From Deltaproteobacteria bacterium (lineage in GTDB: Bacteria; Bdellovibrionota_C; UBA2361; JAGFJO01), in the NCBI GenBank assembly GCA_024102635.1, contig JAGFJO010000056.1:1-60418 (forward strand): a stretch of 60,418 bases of DNA. Direction: 5' to 3'. Made by a program: the position numbers and the translations under genes. The notes under the pieces were generated by a model, which was given only the letters and a program-made list of their open reading frames with translations, made no database searches and was not told the origin of the DNA. Position 1 is the stretch's first letter; each line of letters starts with the position of its first letter. Positions 17,320-26,369 of the stretch are shown here, piece by piece.

Positions 17320-19388
17320 GCGCTAATCTCGACTGAATGTTTCTGACGAAGTTCGTTCAGAATCAGGTCAATCTCACGGTCCACTTCAGGCGTTTCCAGT
17401 GTACGCTCGCCGCTTTGGAAGGTAAGCCTGAAGGTAGTGCGGCGGAAATTTTCTTCCGGCTTGCGGAAATCATCAACGATACTAACGTCAGTAAGAAGAG
17501 CAGCGCCGCAGGAAAAGATCATTTTACTTATTTGCGAGGCTAACCTTTCAGGTTCAACCTTGAGAGTCAAATCGCGCCGCACGGACGGGTATTCAAAAGC
17601 CTCCCGGTATGAACCGTCCCTCATGGAACGGGACAACGAGTTAATGTCCAGTTCGGCATAAAAGAGATCGCTCTTAAGCTCGAGCTCCTCTTTCAAATCA
17701 GGGTGTATCAATCCAAATCGGCCTACGTTCTCCTTTCCTATCACAATCTCAGCTTGTACTCCGGGATGAAGCAACGGATAACGCGCCGCTTGAACTTCCA
17801 GCCGTAGCCCAAGGGCCGCGAATACTGACTCAAGCACTCCCTTGAATAAGTAAGCGGACTGGTCCCGGCTCTCGGCTTTGCGCCACTCATTCTCATTCCA
17901 CCGGCCGGACGCAGCCAGCGTCAAAACATCCCTCTCATACTCGTACGGACCGTCCGAATTCTCTTTCGCATTGAAAAGCCGGCTAAGTTCGTAAACCTTA
18001 ACGGAGAGCACACCTTTTCTATGATTGGATTCGGCGAGTCTGGCAAGATGAATAAGGTTGGTGATCTTCATGTGTGAGTAATTGCTTTCAACAGCATTGA
18101 TCACACCGATATGCTGCGCCGCCAATTCCGGCGATAATTTGCCCAGCATCGCTACATCGGATGCAGAATAGAATCCCTTCGTAATTACTTCAGAAAAGCC
18201 GCTGCCTAACACACTTGCTTCAATTCGGTCGACTAGAACTTCCATAGGCGAAGGAGAAGGAAGATCGTAATCAAGCGGGGGCAAAACCTGCTTAACTCGT
18301 GAGTAGCCGTGACTACGCGCAAATTCTTCGATCAGATCTTGAAAGGAGTCGACATCCCATAACCGCCATGACGGCACTGTAACCGTCAACTCTTTGTCAC
18401 CCTCGCCGGTCTGAACCGAAAAACCGAGATGCTTTAGACGAGCTGCCACCTCTACAGCTTCGAGACGTGGCAAATTCATATGCTTGCGGATAAGGCCGAT
18501 ATCTAGATTCAGCCGCCGCTTCTCCAATGCAGCGCCGTCCACTAAAGTCAAACCGAGAACATGAGCTGAGCCATCATCTTTGGCTCCAGCTGTCGCGGCG
18601 CACAGTCCAAGCAGCCGCTTCAGTGCGGTGATCACCATCTCCCGGTCACTGCCGCGTCCGAAAAGTTGAGATGCCTCGGTGGCAATACCCATCGATCTGG
18701 CCGTCTTCCTAACTGAAATGGGGTCAAATGCCGCCGATTCAACTAGCACTCGCTCTGTCTGGGCGGTCACCATGCTATTAGAGCATCCGATTACTCCCCC
18801 AACTGCCAGTATCTTCTTTTTGTCTTTTATAACTATCGAAGCCGGAGGAACCTTGTATTGCCGGCCATCGAGCGCGTCAACGACCTCCTCTTTTTGAGTG
18901 AGCTCTATAACCACCTCTCCTTCCACTTTCTCCTTGTCGAAGGCATGCATCGGTTGTCCGAGTTCCAGCTGCACATAGTTAAGCAGATCAACTATCGCAT
19001 GCTTCCCTCCGCCGGCATCCAAAAATGATGCTACGTCCTGGCGCAGCTGCATTCGCGGTGGAAGGGTTAATTCCATCAATGCATACCGAAGGCATTTGTC
19101 AGTCAAATTGCGAACTGGGATTGACGTCTTGCGGTCCGATATCTCAGGAGCGATTGCAGGCTGCCGAACGGCGGAGAGGTATCTTGCGCTGATCTCTCTT
19201 GCAATGCCGGCCACACTGAGATGATCTCCGCGATTTGCAAGAGTTTCTATCGTAAATACCGCCTGGTCGGCGGCGCCTTCTACGGCCTTTACTTCCAGCC
19301 CGAGATCATCAAAAACTCGCCGTAGGAGATCAACATCGTTCTCCGGCAGGTCGATAAATTTCTGAAGTAAAGCAATGGGGAGTTTCAT
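17316..19388 (-). CDS. pheT: Phenylalanyl-tRNA synthetase beta subunit lacking the OB-fold (B2) domain
   Basis: 690 residues, about 100 shorter than the usual bacterial PheT. Order of parts: first half of B1 (residues 1-39, with FDDLGLEVKAVEG), then directly the second half of B1 (TLANRGDHLSVAGIARE). The B3/B4 domain follows (LLNYVQLELGQPMHAFD), then B5, the catalytic-like core, and the C-terminal ferredoxin-fold anticodon-binding domain starting at EYPSVRRDLTLKVE. The EMAPII-like OB-fold (B2) that normally interrupts B1 is absent, with no frameshift. I set the start at the ATG that overlaps the pheS stop by one base (TGATG). B3/B4 carries the editing site, so proofreading is likely retained. 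Confidence 0.94.
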   Translation of the reverse strand: MKLPIALLQKFIDLPENDVDLLRRVFDDLGLEVKAVEGAADQAVFTIETLANRGDHLSVAGIAREISARYLSAVRQPAIAPEISDRKTSIPVRNLTDKCLRYALMELTLPPRMQLRQDVASFLDAGGGKHAIVDLLNYVQLELGQPMHAFDKEKVEGEVVIELTQKEEVVDALDGRQYKVPPASIVIKDKKKILAVGGVIGCSNSMVTAQTERVLVESAAFDPISVRKTARSMGIATEASQLFGRGSDREMVITALKRLLGLCAATAGAKDDGSAHVLGLTLVDGAALEKRRLNLDIGLIRKHMNLPRLEAVEVAARLKHLGFSVQTGEGDKELTVTVPSWRLWDVDSFQDLIEEFARSHGYSRVKQVLPPLDYDLPSPSPMEVLVDRIEASVLGSGFSEVITKGFYSASDVAMLGKLSPELAAQHIGVINAVESNYSHMKITNLIHLARLAESNHRKGVLSVKVYELSRLFNAKENSDGPYEYERDVLTLAASGRWNENEWRKAESRDQSAYLFKGVLESVFAALGLRLEVQAARYPLLHPGVQAEIVIGKENVGRFGLIHPDLKEELELKSDLFYAELDINSLSRSMRDGSYREAFEYPSVRRDLTLKVEPERLASQISKMIFSCGAALLTDVSIVDDFRKPEENFRRTTFRLTFQSGERTLETPEVDREIDLILNELRQKHSVEISA

Positions 19389-20434
19389 CAAACGTTCTTT
19401 AAAATTCGTAGGTCGTTCTCATATATCATCTTGAGCTTCGGTACTTGAATGGTTTGAGCTGCAAGCCTGGAAGTGCCAAGCCCGAACGCAAATCCGGATA
19501 CGACGGAGGGATCATAGGCAAACTCCTCCAACACCTTTCGATGAACCATGCCCGAGCCTCCCACAGTCACCCAGCCTGCTCCGCCGCAAGCCGGGCAGCC
19601 GCCTCCCTTGCAGATGGTACAGTCTATCTGCGGGCCCAAGCTCGGTTCCGTGTAAGGATAATATTTAGGAACAAAATGGATCTTCCTTTTCTTGCCGTAT
19701 AGTTCGCGTAGGATATGAGAGATCAACGCCATCAGGTTCGAAAGGGTTAGCCCCTTGTCCACCCATACCAATTCAAACTGATGAAACATCGCCTGATGCG
19801 AAGCATCTTCGGTCTCATTCCGGTAAGTACGGCCGAAAGAAGCAACCTTAACTGGAAGCCGGCCCCCTTGGCGCTTTCCGCTCTCCTCCAGAACGCGCGC
19901 CTGCACGGACGTTGTATGTGTCCTTAATACATGTTGATTCTCGGTATAAAAGGTGTCCTGCATGTCTCTAGCAGGATGGTGCGGAAGTATATTCAGCGAA
20001 TCAAAGCAGTAGTATTCTTTCTCAATCTCGGGGCCTTGAACGTTCTCAAAGCCGAAGGGTCTGAGAATCTCTGCAATACGCCGTTCAATTTTTGTAACCG
20101 GATGGGTTCGTCCAAGTCCCGGAAATATCGCCGGCAGAGACAGGTCAAGCCGCTCGGCACTCAACGCCACTTTAACCTTATCAGCCCTAAGCTCCACCTC
20201 CCTCGTGGCAACGAAGCCCTCTATTCGCTCCTTTATCGAGTTTAACTGTGCTGCATATTCGGCTTTCCGTTCCGGCTCAATATCCCGGAGCTGCTTAAAT
20301 AGGACTTTTATAGTGCCTTCCTTCCCAAGCCAGTCACGCCGGAAAACTTCCAGGTCGGGAGCACTAGATACAAGCGAAAACTGGTGCTGTAGCGACGCTT
20401 CTAGCGCCGTGAAATCAAGATCCTTAAGTTGCAT
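19388..20434 (-). CDS. pheS: Phenylalanyl-tRNA synthetase alpha subunit
   Basis: 348 residues; catalytic subunit of the (alpha-beta)2 enzyme that charges tRNA-Phe. An N-terminal coiled-coil arm precedes the class II core. Motif 2 contains ASFGRTYRNETEDASHQAMFHQFE and motif 3 contains GFAFGLGTSRLA. In front of motif 3 is a four-cysteine knuckle (CTICKGGGCPACGGAGW) like the putative zinc site found in many bacterial PheS. Length is normal. It is the first gene of pheS-pheT-acyP, with the pheT start overlapping its stop. I find no T-box and no Phe-rich leader peptide upstream. Confidence 0.96.
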   Translation of the reverse strand: MQLKDLDFTALEASLQHQFSLVSSAPDLEVFRRDWLGKEGTIKVLFKQLRDIEPERKAEYAAQLNSIKERIEGFVATREVELRADKVKVALSAERLDLSLPAIFPGLGRTHPVTKIERRIAEILRPFGFENVQGPEIEKEYYCFDSLNILPHHPARDMQDTFYTENQHVLRTHTTSVQARVLEESGKRQGGRLPVKVASFGRTYRNETEDASHQAMFHQFELVWVDKGLTLSNLMALISHILRELYGKKRKIHFVPKYYPYTEPSLGPQIDCTICKGGGCPACGGAGWVTVGGSGMVHRKVLEEFAYDPSVVSGFAFGLGTSRLAAQTIQVPKLKMIYENDLRILKNV

Positions 20435-20805
20435 ACAGGCAATTAGGGGAATACAAAACTGGGGCGATCCTATAGAAAAGAGCCAGCAAAATCAATTCTT
20501 TCGGCCTGTAGCAACACTTCAGTGATGCGCAACGAACCTCTTCTCAAGGCATGAATCGCTTACCCGCTCACTTTCAAGTTCTCCGAGCCTTTCGCGCTCA
20601 AGTTCGCTACATGCCCACTTGAAAGACGAGCTTGTTCATGGTGAAAAAACGCAGTATGCTCCACCAGTCGATTATAAAGCCTTATTATTATTAGGATCGT
20701 GGACGCGATCAATAACGGCTTTAGGGAGTTCCGCTCTGTCTTCAACGCAGAAGCAGGATGATGATCGAAGATCGATGTGACTAATCCAGATTAGGAGAAA
20801 TAATA
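20435..20805. other. 371-nt divergent intergenic region upstream of pheS and the DsbA-like gene
   Basis: No gene is supported here; the only sizeable open frame (20560-20745, minus) lacks a ribosome binding site and resembles no protein. The region includes CTAATC-CA-GATTAG (20781-20794), a palindrome that overlaps the TTAGGAG ribosome binding site of the DsbA-like gene and could act as an operator or small hairpin. An AT-rich patch near 20675-20697 is a possible promoter zone. I recognise no RNA family. Confidence 0.45.
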
Positions 20806-21585
20806 ATGTCCCGTATCAAATCTTGCCTCTCAGCCGCACTGCTAGCGGGTGCTTCGTCCGTATATGCGATCAACTGCTATGCAGAGAAGTCCCCCGCCAA
20901 AGCTGATCCGAAATTTCAGGAACAGATCGAAAAGTACCTCGAGTCGGAAAGAGGCCAAGAGCGTATCGGCATGGCTGCAGAGAAGTACTTCCGAGAGATG
21001 CAGATGCGGCAGGCAAAGCAGGCTCAGGAAAGAGAAGGTGCTCTTCTAGAAGAGCAGTTTAAGAACCCAGTAAAGCTCGAGATCGGTAACAGTCCCACAA
21101 AGGGCCCGGCAAACGCAGCGATCACCATTATCGAATTTTCCGACTTTCAGTGTCCTTTCTGCCAGCGCGGAGCTAATGTAATGGACGAGGTAATGAAGGC
21201 GTACCCCAACCAAGTCAAGTTGGTATTCAAGAATCTGCCTCTCGCCATGCACCCACAAGCTACACCGGCGGCAAAAGCTGCTTTGGCTGCAGGAAAACAA
21301 GGGAAATTTTGGGAGATGCACGACAAGCTTTTTGCGAATCAACAGAAGCTCAATCCACAATACTATGAACAGGCTGCAAAGGAGCTGGGTTTAGATGTCG
21401 AGAAATTCAAAACAGATATGAATGACCCCGCAATTGAAGAGCAGATTAAAGCGGACGTGGCCCTTGCTGAGAAACACGACATCACGGGTACACCCGGATT
21501 CTTCGTGAACGGCGTGGCTGTGAAGGGAGCCTATCCGCTCCAACACTTCAAGAAAATAATTGACCGCTGGCTCGCCAAGAAATAG
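20806..21585 (+). CDS. Exported DsbA-family thiol-disulfide protein with helical N-terminal extension
   Basis: 259 residues. A signal peptide (about 1-26, cut near CYA or YAEK) is followed by about 65 charged helical residues, then a thioredoxin-fold domain from about residue 85. That domain carries the DsbA-type active site FSDFQCPFCQ and the cis-Pro segment TGTPGFFVNG. The helical extension recalls the trimerisation/dimerisation stalk of ScsC-like and related DsbA proteins, which often act as disulfide isomerases; assignment to that class is inference. The ribosome binding site TTAGGAG lies at good distance. A strong intrinsic terminator follows the stop. Confidence 0.88.
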   Translation: MSRIKSCLSAALLAGASSVYAINCYAEKSPAKADPKFQEQIEKYLESERGQERIGMAAEKYFREMQMRQAKQAQEREGALLEEQFKNPVKLEIGNSPTKGPANAAITIIEFSDFQCPFCQRGANVMDEVMKAYPNQVKLVFKNLPLAMHPQATPAAKAALAAGKQGKFWEMHDKLFANQQKLNPQYYEQAAKELGLDVEKFKTDMNDPAIEEQIKADVALAEKHDITGTPGFFVNGVAVKGAYPLQHFKKIIDRWLAKK

Positions 21586-21612
21586 CGCTTTGAGCAGTGC
21601 GGTAACTGCAAA

Positions 21613-21647
21613 GGCGGGAGAGGGCTATCGCTCTCTCCCGCCTTTTT
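21613..21647 (+). terminator. Intrinsic terminator of the DsbA-like gene
   Basis: A perfect 10-bp stem GGCGGGAGAG/CTCTCCCGCC (21613-21622 with 21633-21642), a 10-nt loop, then TTTTT at 21643-21647. It starts 28 nt after the stop codon. The facing gene on the minus strand ends about 50 nt further on. Confidence 0.9.
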
Positions 21648-21694
21648 CCATTTTTTGGCTACTTCACCGTGCCTAATTTCTAGGCTCAGGCGCC

Positions 21695-22102
21695 TTACTT
21701 AACCGGCAGCGCCATCTCTTCCCTTCCGATCTCTTCCAGTACATGATTCATCACTTGGATGTCATCAATGAATCCGGTCGCAAAGCCATCATCGGGCACC
21801 GAGTCGTCGAGGACAGCGAAGTAACGCACCGCCCCTATTATGAGGCCGCGTTCTCTAAGGCCGAAGCTTTGGTAATCTCTAAGTAAAGCTCGTGATACCT
21901 CCGCAAGACGCTTGGCAACGTCGAAGTCGACGCGCGGATTCTTTTCTGCCATCTGCTGAAGCAGGCTCAAACAGTCCTCAAGTTCCTGGAGCAAGCGAGG
22001 AACTGCCTCCGGATCGGCGATCTCGCAATAGGACTTAAAATTTTTCTCGACCGATTCTGGAAACTTCGGCAACTTATACTTGCGGCGCTTTCCGAATATC
22101 AT
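21695..22102 (-). CDS. DUF1232/YkvA-like small protein
   Basis: 135 residues. The C-terminal part (GLIIGAVRYFAVLDDSVPDD, then FIDDIQVMNHVLEEIG) matches the YkvA/DUF1232 pattern, in which a hydrophobic segment with an Asp-x-x-PD motif is followed by a conserved DD. The N-terminal part is a charged helical region. Function of this family is unknown. Single gene, convergent with the DsbA-like gene and divergent from the Usp gene. Confidence 0.65.
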   Translation of the reverse strand: MIFGKRRKYKLPKFPESVEKNFKSYCEIADPEAVPRLLQELEDCLSLLQQMAEKNPRVDFDVAKRLAEVSRALLRDYQSFGLRERGLIIGAVRYFAVLDDSVPDDGFATGFIDDIQVMNHVLEEIGREEMALPVK

Positions 22103-22313
22103 AGTACCAAGGAGATCCCTTCGGTAAAATCATTCATTTCATGTATATTAGCCCGATAGCTCGGTTCGATAAACCTCTTCTTTATGTTCATCCGTGCATG
22201 AGATCCAAATAATCGAGGCTCGGCAGGACCGGATTGTTGCCTATCATCTTTAGGGCAACTGCAGCTAGAATTTCTTTGAACCCAGGCTGTACTACTGCTA
22301 ACATCATGCCTGC

Positions 22314-22766
22314 ATGCAAAATATCGTAGTGACAACCGACCTTTCCGAAGCTTCTAAAGCCGCGTTTCCGCTGGCTACAAGGCTAGCGCAGGCATTCGGC
22401 GCGAAGATCCATTTACTGGCTATAAAAGAGAATCCTCTTCAAACAGCCATGATCTATTCAATGGACTTTCCGGTATTCCCTGACCCTGAGCTGGAAAAAC
22501 AGATTCATCAAAAGCTCGCTGCTCAGCTCGATGATATGCGTACCAAATATTTTGCCGGCTCCAAGGTTGAAGCAAACCTCATCGATTCTACCAACTCGAT
22601 CAGTTATGAGATTCTCAACTTTGCTCGTAATCATAAGGCGGATCTCATCATCATGGCCACTCACGGGCGCAGCGGACTTTCCCGCTTGCTAATAGGTAGC
22701 GTGGCCGAGCGGGTGGTAAGGGAAGCGCAATGCCCTGTTCTTACCGTTCCAGCACAATCAAATTAG
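22314..22766 (+). CDS. Universal stress protein (UspA family)
   Basis: 150 residues, one Usp domain. The N-terminal strand NIVVTTDLSEASKAAF and the C-terminal ATP-binding signature THGRSGLSRLLIGSVAERVV plus CPVLTV are intact. The G-2x-G-9x-G(S) pattern is that of ATP-binding Usps. Cytoplasmic, with no partner gene. Probably involved in stress survival; no specific trigger can be read here. Confidence 0.92.
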   Translation: MQNIVVTTDLSEASKAAFPLATRLAQAFGAKIHLLAIKENPLQTAMIYSMDFPVFPDPELEKQIHQKLAAQLDDMRTKYFAGSKVEANLIDSTNSISYEILNFARNHKADLIIMATHGRSGLSRLLIGSVAERVVREAQCPVLTVPAQSN

Positions 22767-22993
22767 ATTCGGCGCTAGGAGAAGGATCGTCTTACTCATG
22801 CGCACTGACCTCGCCGCCATCTTAGTTAATTAGCTCTTTCTCTTATTGAAGCTAAGCCGCCTTCGTCAGGCTCTTTGTATTTTGAGAATGTCGGCCACAT
22901 TGGAATAACGATCGAGGCATGAGGCAGATAATTGAACAAAGAGTTCAGCGATAACGGTGCGATAAGAACACACAAGACCGGCTCGATCCACGC

Positions 22994-24172
22994 TCACACG
23001 GTATCCCTCATCCTGGGTTCCTGATGGGAGATATCGTAAAGTTCTTTTAACTTCAGTTGCACGTCTGCAGGCAGCCTGGTGCCGCCGCTTCCCGTATAGC
23101 CGAGGCTAATGAGTTCACGATAGAGAGTGAATGCCAGCTTTGATTCGTTGGTTCCCGGATAATCCCGGATGCACTGCTCTAAAAACACCTCTGGCAGCTC
23201 GTAGGCGAAAAAAGACGGCAAATGGCTATAACCGAGGCCGAGCAGATAAAGAATACGTGCCCTATTTCTGTCTCCCTCGCCGCCTCGGCTCTCCATCAGC
23301 TTATGAAGGATGGCCGTGCCGCGCAGCAATTCGACTGCCCCTTTTGCGTCCGCAATAGAGTCGTCCAATGCAACCCCCTGCGCAATTAGGTGCTCCGCTT
23401 TGCGAAGAGGTTCGATCTGCACTTTACTCTCATTCTGCCAGCGGCGCAGAGACGACAGCCACGCTTTAAGCTCGTTGTCTTCATACTGAGATACATTACT
23501 GCTGTTGCGAATTTTATTGATTTGATGAATCGCTTCCAACGGATCCGGGCTGATTCTGACATATATTACGAGCCAATTGCGCAACGCATCCATACGTTTG
23601 ATTTTCAGAGCCGGGTCTGTAACCGCAGTGAGAAAAGCGTCCTTAGCCTTTTCAAACTGGCGGGTAGCCATATAGAACTCCCCCTTCTCAAAACTGTTAA
23701 GTCCTGTGAGAGGCGCTCCCGGATCGTAGTACTCGGAGCTCAGTTCATATCGCGCATGGCAAGACACGCAATAGCTGTAGGATGCTCTTAGCCGCCAAAG
23801 TGCATATTCTTTATTACCTTCAGAAAAGCGGTTCTTAACATCATCCAGCATGTCATTGGTGATTTTAATCGTCGATGCAAATCCGGGCTCCTTCGCGTAC
23901 TTACTGTCTAATCGCTCAACTTTATGAAAGCGGGTGCTCATAGTCTTCAAAAGGCGGGAGATCTCCGTCTCATTCTCGGCGGAGTGAAAGCGTGCCGGAC
24001 TCGCCATGTATTTCTGAAGATCTTTGAAGGCGCTAAAAACTGCCGCCATATCGGGGCGAACCGAACCATCCGGGTCCTCTCCGTGAGCACCGAAAGGGAC
24101 TAGAAGTACTGCTGCTGCAAAGAACAAACGCTTAAAGCACCGATCCGCCATAAATCTCCGACGATTATTCAA
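22994..24172 (-). CDS. Exported monohaem c-type cytochrome-like protein
   Basis: 392 residues. A signal peptide (basic start, then FFAAAVLLVPFGAHG) directs export. One haem-binding motif CVSCH lies at residues 135-139, at the end of a helical bundle-like first domain (about 40-150), reminiscent of class II cytochromes where the haem site sits near the C-terminus of a four-helix bundle. Residues 160-380 are helical with TPR-like pairs (FEKGEFYMATRQFEKAKDAFL). The distal ligand is not identifiable. No oxidase or c-type maturation genes are nearby, so the partner is unknown. An alternative ATG lies seven codons in. Confidence 0.72.
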   Translation of the reverse strand: MNNRRRFMADRCFKRLFFAAAVLLVPFGAHGEDPDGSVRPDMAAVFSAFKDLQKYMASPARFHSAENETEISRLLKTMSTRFHKVERLDSKYAKEPGFASTIKITNDMLDDVKNRFSEGNKEYALWRLRASYSYCVSCHARYELSSEYYDPGAPLTGLNSFEKGEFYMATRQFEKAKDAFLTAVTDPALKIKRMDALRNWLVIYVRISPDPLEAIHQINKIRNSSNVSQYEDNELKAWLSSLRRWQNESKVQIEPLRKAEHLIAQGVALDDSIADAKGAVELLRGTAILHKLMESRGGEGDRNRARILYLLGLGYSHLPSFFAYELPEVFLEQCIRDYPGTNESKLAFTLYRELISLGYTGSGGTRLPADVQLKLKELYDISHQEPRMRDTV

Positions 24173-24461
24173 GGAGTTTAAATGATAGTGAAACTCAATC
24201 GAACTTGGATTTGACCAATCTACAATAGCTACTATCCGTCTTCGTGAGCCGCATCAAGCGGCCCCTCGTTACAAACAACGCGCCGCTATGTAGAATTATT
24301 AGCAAAATTAACCTCCGCCTGCCAGCACTCTGAACTGGTAAGCGCCTGGTGAGAGCTAAGAGCTACGGGTATCACAAGGTGTTTGGCTGGTAAACGGTGG
24401 GCCATCGTAGTAACCTTTGGCTCTGTATTGTAAAGGTATTCGCAACAGATCTGGAAAAGAC

Positions 24462-25610
24462 ATGCCTCACGCAGCCGGGAAGGATGGAAAGTTTGGAATA
24501 ATCGTAAGCGGCGGCCCGGCTCCAGGAATCAATTCAGTAATTGCCTCCGCCGTCATTGAAGCCAACAAATCCGGGTACGGTGTTATAGGATTCCTTGATG
24601 GATTTAAGGGGGCCTATTCGGATAAATCGGATTCCTGCGTAGAACTGACCATACCTGACGTCTCTACCATCTTCAACTCCGGTGGTTCCATTCTCGGCTC
24701 GTCACGATTTAATCCCTTCAAACATCCAGCAGGACGTGAACGGCTTGTTTCCTCTTTCCAACGTCACAAGATCGATAAGCTTATTGTGATCGGAGGAGAA
24801 GGCAGCGCGTTCTTAAGCCGTGAACTGTTGCGGCACATTCCGGGCATTAAAGTGGTTCATATACCGAAGACCATAGACAATGACCTGGTTCTTGCTAACA
24901 AGTACCCCAGCTTCGGTTTTGAAACTGCGCTTGACGCCGGCGCTAAGATTCTCCATACCCTTTCTGTGGATGCAAAGACGACCAAAAGTTTTTTTCTGAT
25001 TTCGAGCATGGGCCGCAAGGCCGGCTTTCTGGCGCTGGGACTGGGATTAACTTCGGGAGCAATGCTGACATTGATCCCAGAGGAGTTCGCGCGATACTCG
25101 GTTACTCCCCGCGACATATCGGCAATAATTGCAGCAGCCATCAAGAAGCGATTCGAGATGAAAAGGCCCTATGGTATTATAATCGTGGCCGAAGGAGTGC
25201 TTGAATGCATTGATCCTTCCTCAAGTGATGTGTTGCAAAATGCTCCACGCGACGAGATAGGACGTCTTGCCTACTCTCAAGTTGAACTGGACGACGTTCT
25301 TATGCCGTCTCTTAAAGAACAGCTCGGCGAATTGGGGATTAAGACCAAGATTAACGCCAAAAATATAGGATATGAGCTACGCTGCCATGACCCAATTGCT
25401 TTCGACATCGAGTATACGAAGTTCCTAGGATACGGTGCAGTACAGTTAATGCTGCAAGGTAAAAGCGGGGTTATTGTGACTCGGGATTTCGACAAGATAG
25501 GACATCAGGATCTGCGCACGGTGGTGCCCGACGAAGGAGAGATTATCACTCGGCAGGTACACCTAGACTCTGATCTTTATAAAGTCGCATGCAGATTCAT
25601 GATTCGGTAG
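24462..25610 (+). CDS. 6-phosphofructokinase family protein
   Basis: 382 residues. Phosphorylates fructose 6-phosphate in glycolysis. Motifs: SGGPAPGIN (P-loop-like), GGEGS at 111-115, PKTIDND at 135-141 with the catalytic Asp, SSMGRKAG, and IPEEF. In the classical rule Gly after GGD/E means ATP use, whereas Asp there means pyrophosphate use; Gly114 favours ATP. Lys in PKTIDND occurs in pyrophosphate enzymes and in group II ATP enzymes. The Mg-binding Asp of GGDG is replaced by Glu113. I chose the ATG with GGAAAA upstream rather than TTG at 24417. Confidence 0.88.
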   Translation: MPHAAGKDGKFGIIVSGGPAPGINSVIASAVIEANKSGYGVIGFLDGFKGAYSDKSDSCVELTIPDVSTIFNSGGSILGSSRFNPFKHPAGRERLVSSFQRHKIDKLIVIGGEGSAFLSRELLRHIPGIKVVHIPKTIDNDLVLANKYPSFGFETALDAGAKILHTLSVDAKTTKSFFLISSMGRKAGFLALGLGLTSGAMLTLIPEEFARYSVTPRDISAIIAAAIKKRFEMKRPYGIIIVAEGVLECIDPSSSDVLQNAPRDEIGRLAYSQVELDDVLMPSLKEQLGELGIKTKINAKNIGYELRCHDPIAFDIEYTKFLGYGAVQLMLQGKSGVIVTRDFDKIGHQDLRTVVPDEGEIITRQVHLDSDLYKVACRFMIR

Positions 25611-25629
25611 CGGCGTTTCCTACCCGCCT

Positions 25630-26199
25630 CTACAACCGCTTTACCTGCCCGTGAGAAATACTGCCGATCATCGCGCCCATAAACATTAAAACGAACTGTG
25701 CAGCAAGGATTATTCGAATATCGAATCCCTTATAATATAAAGTACTGTAGATAGGACTATATATTAATGCTGTAGTCGGATATGCCAAAATCAACGGGAG
25801 TGGAAAGGCTCCAAGCACCAACCTCCGCTGACCGCAAAGAAATCCCAAGACGGAGAAAGTTAGAATATTTGCAGTGAGATGGAACGTAAGCGCGCTGTGC
25901 CCTTCAAGGCTTTCATTTAGAAGCTCAACAATAGCATATTCTTCGGCTTTGAACTTATTCAGAGCCGGGACGGTCCTAGCAAAGGTTTCGAGAACGATCT
26001 CGCCGGCCGGAAGGTGCGTAGTCCGTCTAAGACTACTGAAAAACGAGTCCCTCTCCCTAATGTTGGAAGTTTGAATTACTACTATGGGAAGTACCGAATA
26101 AATTAGACCAAGAAGCACGTACCCAGACAGAGCAAGAATAAAAATGTCTTGCATCCAGTTCAAAATAGAAGCTAAGGCGTGAGTAACTTTTAGTCGCAT
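25630..26199 (-). CDS. Membrane protein of unknown function
   Basis: 189 residues; not recognised. The first hydrophobic segment (about 17-42) is followed by a roughly 65-residue polar extracytoplasmic loop (RERDSFFSSLRRTTHLPAGE). Three further hydrophobic segments lie at about 107-125, 128-148 and 160-182. The ending is basic (SHGQVKRL). There are no obvious catalytic motifs. Convergent with the phosphofructokinase gene, with a 19-nt gap. Confidence 0.6.
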   Translation of the reverse strand: MRLKVTHALASILNWMQDIFILALSGYVLLGLIYSVLPIVVIQTSNIRERDSFFSSLRRTTHLPAGEIVLETFARTVPALNKFKAEEYAIVELLNESLEGHSALTFHLTANILTFSVLGFLCGQRRLVLGAFPLPLILAYPTTALIYSPIYSTLYYKGFDIRIILAAQFVLMFMGAMIGSISHGQVKRL

Positions 26200-26369
26200 A
26201 TAGCCCGCCCAGTTACTTTAGACCGCTGCCGCGGCGCATGACAACCTGTTCGCTGGACCACGCCAAGCCTGATTAGTTCGGCCTCGCTTCAGTAGCTTGT
26301 CAGCCCAGCGGAAAAATCTTACTTTCGAATAGGACTAATTCATATCGTAAACCGCCTTTTTAATTCACC

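Noticed and set aside
20560..20745. 61-codon minus frame in the pheS-dsbA gap
   Set aside because: No ribosome binding site, no recognisable feature; probably non-coding.
22099..22335. 78-codon minus frame upstream of the DUF1232-like gene
   Set aside because: Overlaps the start of the Usp gene antisense and has no ribosome binding site or domain.
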